NCBI RefSeq assembly: GCF_900105315.1 | Contig: NZ_LT629766.1 | Coordinates: 2,418,001-2,482,000 of the forward strand | Direction of reading: 5' to 3' | Origin: Brevibacterium siliguriense | GTDB taxonomy: Bacteria > Actinomycetota > Actinomycetes > Actinomycetales > Brevibacteriaceae | Length of the DNA stretch: 64,000 bases | Part shown: positions 20,811-30,588 of the stretch, one piece after another | Layout of the letters: every line of letters starts with the position of its first letter | How positions within the stretch are numbered: position 1 is the first letter of the stretch | Translations under genes and position numbers: made by a program | The notes under the pieces: generated by a model | Told to the model about the DNA's origin: nothing | Seen by the model: the letters and a program-made list of their open reading frames with translations, nothing else | Database searches by the model: none

Positions 20811-21359
20811 ATGACGAAATCACGCGGAGTCCTCATCATCCTCGTCATCGCCGCCGCGCTGTGGGCGCTGACGATCTCCGCCTGGCAGGTCGGAGCCGGC
20901 GGAGACACGCTCGGACCCAGCGGTGTGGCGAAGGTCACCGAGGATGCGAGTTCACAGGCTTCACCCGTGGCCACCGCGTGTGTGGCGATCATTGCCGTCT
21001 CGGGACTGCTCGCCGCAATGCTCGGACGGATCGGGCGCTTCGTCGTCCTCGGTCTCGCCGGAATCGCCGGAATCGGCTACGGGATCACTGCACTGAGTGC
21101 CGCCTCGGCGCCGGGAGCCACCTCCTGGGCGATCATCGCGGCAGTGGCCGCGGGAATCGGCGTCATCGGCATCGTCTGGGTCTCCGTCGCTTCGAACGGG
21201 TGGACGAGCTCCAACCGCTACGCCCGCACTGCGGAAGCCGCCGGCGGTGAATTCGACTCGGCCGCGACCTGGGACGCACTCTCCCGCGGAGAAGACGTCG
21301 AAGATGACCCCGACGACGAAGTGCCGAATGGTCCGGATGCCGAGCCGGATTCGAAATGA
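20811..21359 (+). CDS. Trp-region conserved membrane protein (TIGR02234-like)
   Basis: Conserved actinobacterial membrane protein of unknown function found next to tryptophan genes. The 182 residues contain four hydrophobic segments (about 6-24, 48-66, 70-92 and 98-122) and a conserved SAWQVG after the first. The C-terminal third is acidic and soluble (DVEDDPDDEVPNGPDAEPDS). The start is 4 nt after trpE, with GAGGT just upstream. Assignment rests on position, topology and the N-terminal motif. Confidence 0.8.
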   Translation: MTKSRGVLIILVIAAALWALTISAWQVGAGGDTLGPSGVAKVTEDASSQASPVATACVAIIAVSGLLAAMLGRIGRFVVLGLAGIAGIGYGITALSAASAPGATSWAIIAAVAAGIGVIGIVWVSVASNGWTSSNRYARTAEAAGGEFDSAATWDALSRGEDVEDDPDDEVPNGPDAEPDSK

Positions 21360-21395
21360 CCTTGTGACCGGGTCGGTGTCCGGTCAGACGACGAA

Positions 21396-21436
21396 GCGTG
21401 ACACAATGGAGGAAAGATTCCATACGCGTGTCACGC
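21396..21436 (+). promoter_or_regulatory. Long inverted repeat upstream of the HGxxPAAW-type gene
   Basis: A perfect 9-bp inverted repeat (GCGTGACAC at 21396-21404, GTGTCACGC at 21428-21436) encloses a second 5-bp repeat (ATGGA/TCCAT), giving a long imperfect stem-loop in the 96-nt gap before 21456. No T-tract follows, so it is more likely an operator or mRNA structure than a terminator. Confidence 0.5.
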
Positions 21437-21455
21437 ACTCACACTAAGGAGCGCC

Positions 21456-21725
21456 ATGTCGCAGTCCATCGCCCGCAACGGGGCCGCAGATCTCGACAAA
21501 TCCACGATCGACTACGCAGCGATCGCCGATCCCGGTCACGGCAACTCGGTGGCGGGATGGACCGGAGTCATCATCATGCTCATCGGCATCAGCGTCGGCT
21601 GTGTGGGCTTCACGATCCACAACCCCACGATCACCTACATCTCCATCGGCATCGTCGCCCTCGGCGTGGTCGTCGGCCTGATCCTGCGTGCCGTCGGACT
21701 GGGCAATAAGCCGAAGAAGAAATGA
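21456..21725 (+). CDS. Small two-TM protein of the HGxxPAAW type
   Basis: Unknown function. The 89-residue protein has the motif [14 protein letters not shown] near residue 27, a variant of the HGxxPAAW signature of a small actinobacterial membrane protein family, followed by two membrane segments (about 39-59 and 62-81) and a basic tail (GNKPKKK). AAGGAG lies 5 nt before the ATG. The same small gene is commonly found beside trpC in actinobacteria. It overlaps the trpC start (ATGA). Confidence 0.85.
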   Translation: MSQSIARNGAADLDKSTIDYAAIADPGHGNSVAGWTGVIIMLIGISVGCVGFTIHNPTITYISIGIVALGVVVGLILRAVGLGNKPKKK

Positions 21726-22518
21726 CGGTCCTCACCGACATCGTCTCCGGCGTGCGGGAGGACCTGCAGGCCCGCCGGGGCGAAGTTCCGCTGAGCGAGA
21801 TCACGGCTCGAGCCGCCGCGGCCGAACCTGTCCGCCCCTCGACCTGTCCGCGGACTTCGGCGTCATCGCCGAGGTCAAGCGGAAGTCACCTTCCCGTGGG
21901 GACCTCGCACAGATTCCCGACCCCGGCACCCTCGCCGGCCTGTACGCCGCCGGCGGCGCCCGGGCCATCAGCGTGCTCACGGAGCACCGCCGCTTCAACG
22001 GCAGCCTCGCCGACCTCGACTCCGTGCGCGCCGCAGTGGACATCCCTGTCCTGCGCAAGGACTTCATGGTCGACGAATACCAGTTCCATGAGGCCCGGGC
22101 CCACGGCACCGACATCGTTCTGCTCATCGTCGCAGCACTCGACCCCGTGCAGCTGCGCGAGTTCCATGCCCTCGCCACGGAACTGGGGATGACCGCGCTG
22201 GTCGAGACCCACAACCGCGCAGAGCTGGAGATCGCCGCCGAACTCGATGCCGAACTCATCGGGGTCAACACCCGCAACCTCAAGGATCTGAGCGTCGACA
22301 CAGACCGGTTCGCGCCCCTGGCCGAACTTGCCCCCGAAGGATGCACCCTCGTGGCCGAGTCCGGCGTCGCCGGGGCCGCCGAGGTGTCGAAGTACGCGGA
22401 TTCAGGCGCCGACCTCGTGCTCGTCGGTGAAGCTCTCGTCACCGGCGGCCGCCCGCAAGCCGCGGTCGAGGAGTACACCGCCCTCGGCCGGGAACGCCGC
22501 TCGCTGTCCGTATCCTGA
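21722..22518 (+). pseudogene. trpC: Indole-3-glycerol phosphate synthase, frameshifted
   Basis: Closes the indole ring in tryptophan synthesis. The N-terminus [20 protein letters not shown] is read from the ATG at 21722 (overlapping the upstream TGA). Within the four-C run 21835-21838 the frame breaks; from [20 protein letters not shown] the protein continues in the next frame to 22518. One extra C would restore a 265-residue enzyme. The catalytic Lys in [27 protein letters not shown], and [11 protein letters not shown] with GVNTRNL are all intact downstream. As written the N-terminal frame runs on to 22192, and the catalytic barrel would lack its natural start. Sequencing error in the C run is a strong alternative to real inactivation, since trpA, trpB and trpE are intact. 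Confidence 0.9.
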
Positions 22519-22644
22519 ACCCCGCCCGCGTCGGCCGTTGCAAGTAGCCGACGATGGGCTCATACTGCACCCATACCGTCGTCCGGCGGGTGGGGCCCCG
22601 TCGCCCCACCCGCCGGCGCCACGAGGAGATCGAGAAGGACCGCA

Positions 22645-23859
22645 ATGACCGATTTGAGCCAGGAGACCGGACCGTACTTCGGCGAGTTCGGAGGCAGGTT
22701 CATCCCCGAAGCGCTGATCCCGGCCCTCGACGAGATCGAAGAGACCTGGCGCAAGTCCCAGGTGGACCCGGCCTTCACCGACGAACTCCTCACGCTCCAG
22801 CGCAACTACATCGGCCGACCCTCGCTGCTCACCGAGGCCACGCGCTTCGCCGAGCACTGCGGCGGTGCGCGTGTCTTCCTCAAGCGCGAAGATCTCAACC
22901 ACACGGGCAGCCACAAGATCAACAACGCTTTGGCCCAGGCCCTGCTGGCCAAGCGGATGGGCAAGACTCGCCTCATCGCCGAGACCGGAGCCGGACAGCA
23001 CGGAGTCGCCACGGCGACCGCCGCAGCACTGCTCGACATGTCCTGCGTGGTCTACATGGGTGAGGAGGACACTCAGCGCCAGGCTCTCAACGTCGCGCGC
23101 ATGCGTCTGCTCGGCGCCTCGGTCCACGCCGTGACCAACGGCACCCGCACCCTCAAGGATGCGATGAACGAAGCCATGCGCGACTGGGTGGCCAATGTCG
23201 ACGACACCCACTACGTCATCGGCACGGTCGCCGGCCCCCACCCGTTCCCTGCGATGGTCCGCTCCTTCCAGAACGTCATCGGCATCGAAGCCCGCGAACA
23301 GATCCAGGACATGGCCGGCCGTCTGCCCGACGCCGTCTGCGCCTGCGTCGGCGGGGGATCGAACGCCATGGGTCTCTTCGCAGCCTTCCTCGGCGACTCG
23401 GACGTGAAGATCTTCGGCTTCGAGGCCGGCGGCGAAGGAGTCGACTCCGGCCATCACGCCGCCCGGTTCTCCGGTGGACGCCCCGGTGTCCTCCACGGCT
23501 CGGCCACCTACATCCTCCAGGACTCCGATGGCCAGACACAGGCCTCCCATTCGGTCTCGGCCGGACTCGACTACCCCTCGGTGGGTCCCGAACACTCCCA
23601 CCTCCACGACATCGGTCGGGTGACCTACGAACCTGTCGTCGACGTCGACGCGATGGAGGCGATGCGGCTGCTCTCCCGCACCGAAGGCATCATCCCCGCC
23701 ATCGAATCCGCTCATGCCCTGGCCGGAGCCATGCGCGTCGGTCGTGAGCTCGGACCCGACGCGGTCCTGCTGGTCAATCTCTCCGGCCGCGGCGACAAGG
23801 ACATGACGACCGCCGCGAAATGGTTCGACTACATCGACGAAGGAGCGGTTCAGGTATGA
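22645..23859 (+). CDS. trpB: Tryptophan synthase beta chain
   Basis: PLP enzyme that condenses indole with serine. The 404-residue protein has the PLP lysine in [20 protein letters not shown], the [14 protein letters not shown] loop, the GGGSNAMG phosphate-binding loop and [16 protein letters not shown]. The start ATG is preceded by GAGAAGGA. A 126-nt gap separates it from trpC; I saw no convincing terminator or promoter in that gap. It overlaps trpA by four bases. Confidence 0.98.
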   Translation: MTDLSQETGPYFGEFGGRFIPEALIPALDEIEETWRKSQVDPAFTDELLTLQRNYIGRPSLLTEATRFAEHCGGARVFLKREDLNHTGSHKINNALAQALLAKRMGKTRLIAETGAGQHGVATATAAALLDMSCVVYMGEEDTQRQALNVARMRLLGASVHAVTNGTRTLKDAMNEAMRDWVANVDDTHYVIGTVAGPHPFPAMVRSFQNVIGIEAREQIQDMAGRLPDAVCACVGGGSNAMGLFAAFLGDSDVKIFGFEAGGEGVDSGHHAARFSGGRPGVLHGSATYILQDSDGQTQASHSVSAGLDYPSVGPEHSHLHDIGRVTYEPVVDVDAMEAMRLLSRTEGIIPAIESAHALAGAMRVGRELGPDAVLLVNLSGRGDKDMTTAAKWFDYIDEGAVQV

Positions 23860-24647
23860 CGCACTCGGGCCCACGCACAGGAACCACCCTCGACGCCGTC
23901 GCCGAGGCGGGCCGCAAGGCCGCTCTCATCGCCTATCTGCCGGTCGGCTTCCCCACGGTGGAAGGATCGACCGATGCCATGGTCGAGCTCGTCCGCAACG
24001 GCGTCGACATCATCGAGGTCGGCATGCCGTACTCCGATCCCGGAATGGACGGACCCGTCATCCAGCGCGCCGGTGAGACGGCGCTGGACAACGGAGTGCG
24101 GACCAAGGACATCTTCACCGCGGTCGAAGCCATCGCCTCAGCCGGCGGCACCGCCGTCGTCATGAGCTACTGGAACATCGTGCTCCAGTACGGCATCGAC
24201 AGCTTCGCCCGCGACCTCGCCTCGGCCGGCGGCGGCGGCATCGTCACTCCCGATCTCATCCCCGATGAGGCCGGACCGTGGTTGGCGGCGTCGGAGACGC
24301 ACGAGCTCGACCGCATCTTCCTCGCGGCACCCTCATCGACGCCCGAACGGCTCGCCCGAATCGTCGAGCACAGCTCCGGATTCGTCTACGCCGCCTCCAC
24401 CATGGGTGTCACCGGAGTCCGCTCCGAAGTCGACAACCATGCCCGTGAACTCGTCGCCCGGCTGAAGGAAGCCGGAGCCGAGCGCGCCTGCGTCGGCCTC
24501 GGGGTGTCGAACCGCGAACAGGCGGCCGAGGTCGCCGAATACGCCGACGGCGTCATCGTCGGGTCAGCTCTCGTCCGGGCACTGGATTCCGAAGGAGTGG
24601 CCGGAGTCGGTCGACTCGCCGCCGAGGTCGCAGAAGGGTGTGCATGA
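23856..24647 (+). CDS. trpA: Tryptophan synthase alpha chain
   Basis: Cleaves indole-3-glycerol phosphate and channels indole to TrpB. The 263-residue TIM barrel has [12 protein letters not shown] and the catalytic Glu and Asp in [29 protein letters not shown] and [13 protein letters not shown] are the phosphate-side loops. The ATG overlaps the trpB TGA (ATGA), and its own stop overlaps the lgt-like gene in the same way. Confidence 0.97.
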   Translation: MTHSGPRTGTTLDAVAEAGRKAALIAYLPVGFPTVEGSTDAMVELVRNGVDIIEVGMPYSDPGMDGPVIQRAGETALDNGVRTKDIFTAVEAIASAGGTAVVMSYWNIVLQYGIDSFARDLASAGGGGIVTPDLIPDEAGPWLAASETHELDRIFLAAPSSTPERLARIVEHSSGFVYAASTMGVTGVRSEVDNHARELVARLKEAGAERACVGLGVSNREQAAEVAEYADGVIVGSALVRALDSEGVAGVGRLAAEVAEGCA

Positions 24648-25708
24648 GCTTCAGCCCGGCATGGGTCATCTTCACCATCCTCGGCATCGGACTCGCCGTG
24701 TGGATGACGAGCATCCAATGGCGCGCCCGCGGCGGCCATAGGGGAGACTTGTGGGCCATTGCGGTCGTCGGTCTTCCGGCCGCCGTCATCGGCGGACGTC
24801 TCGGACATCTGATTTCGGCATCGGACACGTACTTCGGTCCCGACGGCAGTCCGCTGCGGGCGCTGGCCCTCTGGGACGGCGGATTCAGCTTCTGGGGAGC
24901 AAGCATCCTGGGCTTCTTCGCCGTCTGGCTGCTCACCCGCTTCCAGGGCATCAGGTTCCGACCGCTGCTCGACTCGGCCGCACCGGGCCTCATCCTGGGC
25001 CACGTCGCCGGTGCCTTCAGCGACTGGTTCGACGGTCGCCTCGAACTGGTCATGGTCGTCACCGAATCTGCATGGAACCTCATCGCCTGCGTGGTCCTCA
25101 TCATCGTGTCCAAACGCCTCCGGCTCGGCTACGGTCAGGTCTTCGCCCTCTACCTGTGCCTGTTCGGCCTCGGTCGGGTCCTGCTCGAAGCTCTGCGGAT
25201 CGGCACACCGGCCGCCGAGGACGCGCGCCTCCTCCTCGGACTGCCGCTCAACCTCTGGACGGCCATCCTCGCGCTGCTCATCGGCCTCGGCTGGCTCATC
25301 GTCTCCCGTCTGCGCCATCGCACCTACGAGACCGGCGTCTACATGCACGGATCCCGTACCCTGCTGCGTCGCCACCGCCGCGGCAAGCACACCTTCGAGA
25401 TCAATGCACCCAATATCGCCGAGGCGGCCGAGAACTCCGGAGCACCTCTGCCGTCCGTGGCGCGGGTGGCCGACCCCGACGCTCAGGACGGCCCCCGCAC
25501 GGCCGCTCCGTCCGATCCTGCGTCGGCGACCGCGGCCGCCGACGCAGATGAATCGGAGCGCGACGACGAATCGGGCCTCGATCTCAGCGGACGCCACAGC
25601 TTCGGATTCTTCGGAGCGGTCACCTCGGCGATCTCGATCGTGCCCGATGTGCGCGGAAAAGCGGGTCCGGCGCCCCGCGATGAGAGCACCCGCTCGTCCG
25701 AAAGCTAA
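24644..25708 (+). CDS. Lgt-like membrane protein lacking key catalytic residues
   Basis: Sits in the actinobacterial lgt position (after trpA, before gltB) and aligns with prolipoprotein diacylglyceryl transferase over its core: LPAAVIGGRLGHLI, LWDGGFSFWGASILG, LDSAAPGLILGHVAG, and GQVFALYLCLFGLGRVLLEALRI. Differences from active Lgt are marked. The N-terminus starts inside what is normally the first membrane segment. The usual GRxGNxxN signature with essential Arg and Asn reads GHVAGAFSDWF. The loop that follows, normally bearing HPTFLYE, is shortened to a TESAWNL remnant. The 354 residues include a long acidic, Ala-rich cytoplasmic tail (about 250-354). ATGA overlap with trpA. Lipoprotein modification by this protein is doubtful; a second lgt elsewhere in the genome is expected. 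Confidence 0.8.
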   Translation: MSFSPAWVIFTILGIGLAVWMTSIQWRARGGHRGDLWAIAVVGLPAAVIGGRLGHLISASDTYFGPDGSPLRALALWDGGFSFWGASILGFFAVWLLTRFQGIRFRPLLDSAAPGLILGHVAGAFSDWFDGRLELVMVVTESAWNLIACVVLIIVSKRLRLGYGQVFALYLCLFGLGRVLLEALRIGTPAAEDARLLLGLPLNLWTAILALLIGLGWLIVSRLRHRTYETGVYMHGSRTLLRRHRRGKHTFEINAPNIAEAAENSGAPLPSVARVADPDAQDGPRTAAPSDPASATAAADADESERDDESGLDLSGRHSFGFFGAVTSAISIVPDVRGKAGPAPRDESTRSSES

Positions 25709-25753
25709 GACGAATAGGTTCACAGTTCGTTCCTTTTTCTGCTTCTTCTGAAA

Positions 25754-25802
25754 TTGCACATGGTGTAAGTTGAGATTCCGGCTGTGAGAGCGATCTCACA
25801 GC
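25754..25802 (+). promoter_or_regulatory. gltBD promoter region with palindromic operator candidate
   Basis: TAAGTT (25766-25771) fits a -10 hexamer. Just after the predicted start lies a perfect inverted repeat, GCTGTGAGA (25781-25789) and TCTCACAGC (25794-25802), separated by GCGA. The 22-bp size and position over the start suit a repressor site; a leader stem-loop is the alternative. The region upstream of it (25709-25750) is T-rich and has no hairpin. Confidence 0.5.
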
Positions 25803-25893
25803 TGGGCTCGGAGAACACGGTTTCCGGGCTCGTCCATACCGCAGAGGACAGCGTCGTCTTTTCGGAAAATGCTCTACACCGAGAAGGCAGAAC

Positions 25894-28800
25894 ATGAACC
25901 ACAGCGCTCAGTCGACCCCCAGGACCACGGCCCCGCCTGGCCGCATCGGGCTCTACGATCCGGCGCTCGAACACGACAACTGCGGTCTGGCCCTCATCGC
26001 CCGCTTCAAGGGCGGCCCCGACCATCTGGTCATCACTCAGGCGCTCGACGCCCTGCGCCGGCTCGAACACCGCGGCGGAATCGGCTCCGACGACGGCACG
26101 GGCGACGGTGCCGGACTGACCATCCAGATCCCGCACGACTACTTCGCCTCGCACCTCGCGGAATCCGGAACGTCGCTGCCGGCTCCGGGTGACTACGCGA
26201 TGGGCATCGGCTTCTTCGCCCAGGACTACGCCACCGACCTCAATGCCGTGACTGCGCCGCTGACCGCGGAGACGCAGCCCGACTTCAGCGCTGAATCAGC
26301 CGGCGTCGACCAGGACGTCCTCGTGTCCCGGATCGCCGCAGAAGAGGGGCTGCAGCTCATCCACGTGGAGCCCGTGGCCGTCGACCCCGGAGTGCTCGGT
26401 CGGATCGCCGCGGAAACCATGCCGTCCATGCGCTATGTGTTCTTCGGGCTCGACGCCGACCATCCGGCCCGCGATGAGAACGACCTCGCCCGACGGGCCT
26501 TCATCGTACGGAAACGGCTCGACAACGCCGGGCTCTACTTCCCTTCTCTGTCGCCGGCTACGCTGACGTTCAAAGGCATGCTCTCGACCGCTCAGCTCGA
26601 CCGCTTCTTCACCGAGCTCGGCGACGAACGCCTCACCTCGGCGATCGCTCTCGTCCACTCCCGGTTCTCCACGAACACCTTTCCCTCTTGGCAGCTCGCA
26701 CAGCCGTTCGGAACGATCGCCCACAACGGTGAGATCAACACGGTGCGCGGCAATCGCAATTGGATGCAGGCACGAGAATCCGCATTGGCCAGCGACCTGC
26801 TCGAATCCCCGGTCGCCGACACGACCAAGGGACTCGAACGCATCTTCCCGATCATCCCCGCCGGAGCCTCGGACTCCGCGTCATTCAATTCGGTCCTCGA
26901 ACTCATGGTCGCCTCGGGCCGGTCGCTGCCGCAGGCGATGCTGATGATGATCCCCGAAGCCTGGGAGAACAACCCTGCCATGTCCGAAGAGCGGCGGGCC
27001 TTCTACGAGTACCACTCTCTGCTCATGGAGCCCTGGGACGGCCCCGCCTGCGTCGCGTTCACCGACGGCCGACTCGCCGGAGCCGTGCTCGACCGCAACG
27101 GGCTGCGCCCGGCCCGATACATCATGACTGACGACACCGTCGTCCTCGCCAGCGAAGCCGGGGTCGTCGACCTGCCCGAAGCCGATGTCACTGCCCGCGG
27201 GCGGCTGACTCCCGGCCGGATGTTCCTCGTCGATGTCGAGGGCGGACGCATCATCTCCGACACGGAGATCAAGAACAGCCTCGCCACCGAACATCCCTAC
27301 CGCGAATGGGTCGAGGCCTCAGCCACCCGCCTGGCCGAACTGCCCACCCGCGTCCATGTCAGCCACCCCAGCTCCTCGGTCCGGAGACGGCAGCGGACCT
27401 TCGGATACACGGAGGAGGAGCTGCGAGTGCTCATCGCCCCGATGGCCGAGACCGGGGCCGAACCCCTGGGCGCGATGGGCAGCGACACAGCGATCGCGGC
27501 GCTGAGCACTCGTCCGCGGCTGCTCTTCGACCACTTCCACCAGAACTTCGCCCAGGTGACGAACCCGCCCCTGGACTCCATCCGCGAGGACATCGTCACG
27601 AGCATGTCATCGGGAATCGGTCGCGAAGGCAATCTGCTGTGCTCAACTCAGCCGGACTCCGCGCATATCCTGCTCGAACGGCCGGTGATCGACAACGACG
27701 AACTCACGGCGATCGCGCACCTGGTCGGCAGCCACCTCGGCGAGGACATCACCAGGCCCTCGGTGACGCTGTCGGGACTGTATCCGATCGGTGCTGGTGA
27801 GGACGGGATGGCCCGTCGCCTCGCGGATCTGTGTGCGGAGGCGAGCGCCGCGGTCGCCGACGGAGCGGTGTTCCTCATCCTCACGGATCGGGAGTCGAAT
27901 TCGGAGTACGCGCCGATCCCGTCCCTGCTCCTGACCTCCGCCCTGCACCACCATCTCGTGCGGGAGCGGAGCCGCACCCAGGTGAGCATCATCGTTGAGG
28001 CCGGAGACGTCCGCGAGGTCCACCATGCGGCCACGCTCGTGTCCTTCGGCGCCTCCGCGGTCAACCCGTACCTGCTCATGGAGTCGGCCGAGGATCTCGT
28101 GAAGTCTGAGAGGATCCGGGGCATCAGCGCCGAGGCGGCCGTGGCCAATGTGCTCACGGCGCTGAACAAGGGCCTGCTGAAGATCATGTCGAAGATGGGC
28201 ATCTCGACCGTCCAGTCCTACCACGGGGCGCAGACCTTCGAAGCCCTCGGCCTGGCGGATTCGGTCATCGACGAACACTTCACATCGACTCCGCACCAGC
28301 TCGGCGGCAAGACGCTCGACGACATCGCGGCCGAGACCACAGCGCGGCACGCCGATGCCTACCGCGAGGACCATCCGCGGCCGGCGCACCGGAACCTGCT
28401 CGTCGGTGGCGAATATCAGTGGCGCCGGGAAGGTCCGGGGCATCTGTTCAACCCGGAGACGATCTTCAAGCTGCAGCACTCGACGGCGACCGGTCGCTTC
28501 GACATCTTCCGTCAGTACACCCGTGCCGTGGACGAACAGTCCGCTGAGCTGATGACCCTGCGCGGACTCTTCGACCTCGTCCCCACCGAATCGGGACCGA
28601 TCGACATCTCCGAGGTCGAACCCGCCGAGGCCATCATGCGTCGCTTCTCCACCGGGGCCATGAGCTACGGCTCCCTGTCGGCCGAGGCCCACGAGACGCT
28701 GGCAATCGCGATGAACCGGATCGGCGGGAAGTCGAACACGGGAGAGGGCGGCGAAGACACCGAGCGTCTGCTCGACCCGGAGCGTCGGTCGGCGATCAAG

Positions 28801-30588
28801 CAGATCGCCTCCGGACGGTTCGGCGTCACCAGCCACTACCTCACCGCCGCCGACGATCTGCAGATCAAGATGGCTCAGGGCGCCAAGCCCGGCGAAGGAG
28901 GTCAGCTGCCGGGGGAGAAGGTGTACCCGTGGATCGCGAAGACCCGCCACGCCACTCCCGGAGTCGGGCTCATCTCACCGCCCCCGCACCATGACATCTA
29001 CTCCATCGAAGACCTCGCTCAGCTCATCCACGACCTCGGTCGGGCCAATGCGGCCGCCCGCGTCCACGTCAAACTCGTCTCCGGAATCGGTGTCGGGACT
29101 GTGGCCGCCGGAGTAGCGAAGGCCGGAGCCGATGTCGTGCTCATCTCCGGCCACGACGGAGGCACGGGCGCCAGCCCGCTCAACTCGCTCAAGCACGCCG
29201 GCACCCCGTGGGAGCTGGGACTCGCCGAAGCCCAGCAGACTCTCGTGCTCAACGGACTGCGCGAACGCATCAGCGTCCAGGTCGACGGGCAGCTGAAGAC
29301 CGGCCGCGACGTCATCATCGCCGCCCTGCTCGGGGCCGAGGAATTCGGCTTCGCGACCACCGCCCTCGTCGTCTCCGGGTGCATTATGATGCGCGTGTGC
29401 CATCAGGACACCTGCCCGGTCGGCGTTGCCACACAGAACCCGAAGCTGCGCGAACGGTTCCACGGTCAGGCCGATCACGTCGTGAACTTCTTCACCTTCA
29501 TCGCCGAGGAGGTCCGCGGCTACCTCGCTCAGCTGGGACTGCGCAGCCTCGATGAGGCGATCGGCGCGGTCGAACGACTGCGCATCGACGCAGACCGGGC
29601 GGCCGCCTCGGGGCTGGACCTCGATCTGACTCCGATCCTGACTGTCCCGACCGACCTCGACGGCACCCCCGCCTCGGCGAGGGTGAGTCGAACACGCACC
29701 CCACGCGACTTCACGGGCGAGCTCGACGATCGCCTGCTGGAACAGGCGGGAGCGGAGATCGCCGCGGGAGTACCGGTGCACTTGAACGCCGAGGTGGCGA
29801 ATACGCACCGTTCGGTCGGCACGCTGCTCGGCCACCGGGTGACCCAGGCTCACGGCGGGGACGGCCTTCCTGCGGGAACTGTGCGCGTGTCCCTGAACGG
29901 AACTGCGGGACAGTCCCTGGGTGCTTTCCTACCGCACGGTGTGAGCATCGATCTGCACGGGGACGCCAACGACTACGTCGGTAAGGGACTGTCGGGAGGG
30001 ACGATCAGCATCGCGCCCCGCCCGGAGAACCCCACGCGGCCCGAACACAATGTCATCGCCGGCAACGTTATCGGCTACGGAGCAACGGCCGGATCGATGT
30101 TCCTGTCCGGAATGGTCGGAGAGAGATTCCTCGTGCGCAACTCCGGGGTGGAAGCCGTCGTCGAAGGCATCGGCGACCACGGACTGGAATACATGACCGG
30201 GGGAGTGGCAGTCATCCTCGGATCCACCGGACGCAACTTCGCGGCCGGAATGTCCGGCGGAACGGCGTTCGTCCTCGACTTCAACCCCAGCCGGCTAAAC
30301 CCGAAGGAACGGGCTGCAGGCGTCTTCAGATTCGGCGGCATCGGGGACTCCGACGCTCCGGTCCTGCAGGGGCTGCTGAGCGACCACGTCGCGGCCACCG
30401 GATCCCCGCTGGCCGGCGAACTGCTGGCCGGACTCGACCGCGGCCAGGACATCCTGTCCCGCTTCACCAAGATCATTCCCGTCGCCTATGCACGGGTCAA
30501 AGACATCCAGGAAGAGATCGCGAACAGCGGCGACACCGCCGATTCCGAGAACACCTGGCAGACCATTCTGGAGGCGACCCATGGCTGA
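25894..30588 (+). CDS. gltB: Glutamate synthase (NADPH) large subunit
   Basis: Takes the amide of glutamine and 2-oxoglutarate to make two glutamates; part of the GS-GOGAT ammonia assimilation route. The 1564-residue protein has an N-terminal class II amidotransferase domain whose catalytic residue would be C30 after propeptide removal (LEHDNCGLALI), then ALRRLEHRGGIGSDDGTGDG and SRFSTNTFPSW. The FMN/synthase domain includes SYGSLSAEAHETLAIAMNRI and GEGGQLPGEKVYPWIAKTRH. The Cys cluster CIMMRVCHQDTCPVG binds a 3Fe-4S centre. The C-terminal beta-helix shows the GxxxG repeats (VGKGLSGGTISI, AAGMSGGTAFV). GAGAAGG precedes the ATG. Confidence 0.98.
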   Translation: MNHSAQSTPRTTAPPGRIGLYDPALEHDNCGLALIARFKGGPDHLVITQALDALRRLEHRGGIGSDDGTGDGAGLTIQIPHDYFASHLAESGTSLPAPGDYAMGIGFFAQDYATDLNAVTAPLTAETQPDFSAESAGVDQDVLVSRIAAEEGLQLIHVEPVAVDPGVLGRIAAETMPSMRYVFFGLDADHPARDENDLARRAFIVRKRLDNAGLYFPSLSPATLTFKGMLSTAQLDRFFTELGDERLTSAIALVHSRFSTNTFPSWQLAQPFGTIAHNGEINTVRGNRNWMQARESALASDLLESPVADTTKGLERIFPIIPAGASDSASFNSVLELMVASGRSLPQAMLMMIPEAWENNPAMSEERRAFYEYHSLLMEPWDGPACVAFTDGRLAGAVLDRNGLRPARYIMTDDTVVLASEAGVVDLPEADVTARGRLTPGRMFLVDVEGGRIISDTEIKNSLATEHPYREWVEASATRLAELPTRVHVSHPSSSVRRRQRTFGYTEEELRVLIAPMAETGAEPLGAMGSDTAIAALSTRPRLLFDHFHQNFAQVTNPPLDSIREDIVTSMSSGIGREGNLLCSTQPDSAHILLERPVIDNDELTAIAHLVGSHLGEDITRPSVTLSGLYPIGAGEDGMARRLADLCAEASAAVADGAVFLILTDRESNSEYAPIPSLLLTSALHHHLVRERSRTQVSIIVEAGDVREVHHAATLVSFGASAVNPYLLMESAEDLVKSERIRGISAEAAVANVLTALNKGLLKIMSKMGISTVQSYHGAQTFEALGLADSVIDEHFTSTPHQLGGKTLDDIAAETTARHADAYREDHPRPAHRNLLVGGEYQWRREGPGHLFNPETIFKLQHSTATGRFDIFRQYTRAVDEQSAELMTLRGLFDLVPTESGPIDISEVEPAEAIMRRFSTGAMSYGSLSAEAHETLAIAMNRIGGKSNTGEGGEDTERLLDPERRSAIKQIASGRFGVTSHYLTAADDLQIKMAQGAKPGEGGQLPGEKVYPWIAKTRHATPGVGLISPPPHHDIYSIEDLAQLIHDLGRANAAARVHVKLVSGIGVGTVAAGVAKAGADVVLISGHDGGTGASPLNSLKHAGTPWELGLAEAQQTLVLNGLRERISVQVDGQLKTGRDVIIAALLGAEEFGFATTALVVSGCIMMRVCHQDTCPVGVATQNPKLRERFHGQADHVVNFFTFIAEEVRGYLAQLGLRSLDEAIGAVERLRIDADRAAASGLDLDLTPILTVPTDLDGTPASARVSRTRTPRDFTGELDDRLLEQAGAEIAAGVPVHLNAEVANTHRSVGTLLGHRVTQAHGGDGLPAGTVRVSLNGTAGQSLGAFLPHGVSIDLHGDANDYVGKGLSGGTISIAPRPENPTRPEHNVIAGNVIGYGATAGSMFLSGMVGERFLVRNSGVEAVVEGIGDHGLEYMTGGVAVILGSTGRNFAAGMSGGTAFVLDFNPSRLNPKERAAGVFRFGGIGDSDAPVLQGLLSDHVAATGSPLAGELLAGLDRGQDILSRFTKIIPVAYARVKDIQEEIANSGDTADSENTWQTILEATHG

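Noticed and set aside
21406..21447. 13-codon His-containing ORF before the HGxxPAAW-type gene as an attenuator peptide
   Set aside because: Only three scattered His codons, no Trp codons, no ribosome binding site, and no alternative terminator hairpin with a T-tract.
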